64,000 bases of DNA from Hypomesus transpacificus (Eukaryota > Chordata > Actinopteri > Osmeriformes > Osmeridae). The position numbers were made by a program, and so were the translations under genes. The stretch is from assembly GCF_021917145.1 (NCBI RefSeq), contig NC_061073.1, forward strand, positions 6,491,485-6,555,484, written 5' to 3'. Under the pieces are notes generated by a model. The model searched no databases and had not been told where the DNA came from. It saw only the letters and a list, made by a program, of their open reading frames with translations. Each line of letters starts with the position of its first letter. Position 1 is the stretch's first letter. Below, piece by piece: positions 63,655 through 64,000 of this stretch.

Positions 63655-64000
63655 CTGCCAAACAAGATTGATGATGATGAGTAGTAATTGTATGTTTTAT
63701 TACATTTTGTCCATGAAAGACAGTACCTGGCTGGATGTCTAAGATAGTTTTCCTATGAATTATAGCAACGTTTTGAAGTATTATGAAACAAAAAGTTTAT
63801 CTTATTTACAGGACATTCGAAATCTGAAATCCATACCACATTTGCAGGAGGCTAGAGAGGAATGCCAGATACAGAACATGATGGATTTGAGGCGTGTGTG
63901 TGTGTGTCTGCGTGCAGTTTTGACGGTAGAGTGATAATGAGGAGGGAATGGACTTCTGTTCATGTCACTAGACTACCTCTGTGTCTGCCGTCATTCCAAG

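Overview
This is vertebrate nuclear DNA, almost certainly from a ray-finned fish. It carries intron-rich single-copy genes with vertebrate exon phases. It also carries Tc1/mariner, hAT, TTAA-type, L2 and tRNA-SINE repeats of teleost character, plus long microsatellites. I cannot name the species from sequence alone.

Layout: (1) 1-13.7 kb is mostly non-coding. It holds a long CT microsatellite, a TTAA-flanked non-autonomous transposon, and one minus-strand candidate last exon of an unidentified single-pass membrane protein. (2) 13.7-14.6 kb (+) is a complete compact neuregulin-4 gene (nrg4, 4 coding exons, 108 aa). (3) 16.1-21.2 kb (-) is lactb, the mitochondrial serine beta-lactamase-like protein (6 exons, 538 aa). 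Its last intron is filled by a dead Tc1-like element that itself contains an L2 LINE fragment. (4) 22.1-32.4 kb (-) is tpm1 (tropomyosin 1) with alternative exons 1a/1b, 2a/2b, 6a/6b and 9a/9d. (5) 32.4-45 kb has no recognisable gene. (6) 45.1-63.7 kb (-) is the 3' part of tln2 (talin-2), 20 exons encoding the last 888 residues. The gene runs off the right edge. mir-190a lies in one tln2 intron, 169 bases from a three-level nested transposon cluster.

The order tln2-tpm1-lactb on one strand matches human 15q22 gene order as I remember it; nrg4 is convergent with lactb. tpm1 and tln2 encode actin-linked muscle and adhesion proteins. lactb acts in mitochondria, and nrg4 encodes an ErbB-type ligand precursor.

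The most unusual structure is the tln2 intron insertion. An outer hAT-like element (8-bp TSD) contains a middle hAT-like element (8-bp TSD), which contains a 1.4-kb fold-back palindrome (6-bp TSD) built from C-run/G-run tandem units that I cannot assign to a superfamily. Exon coordinates were checked by splice sites, reading phase and summed length: tpm1 gives exactly 284 or 248 aa, lactb 538, nrg4 108.
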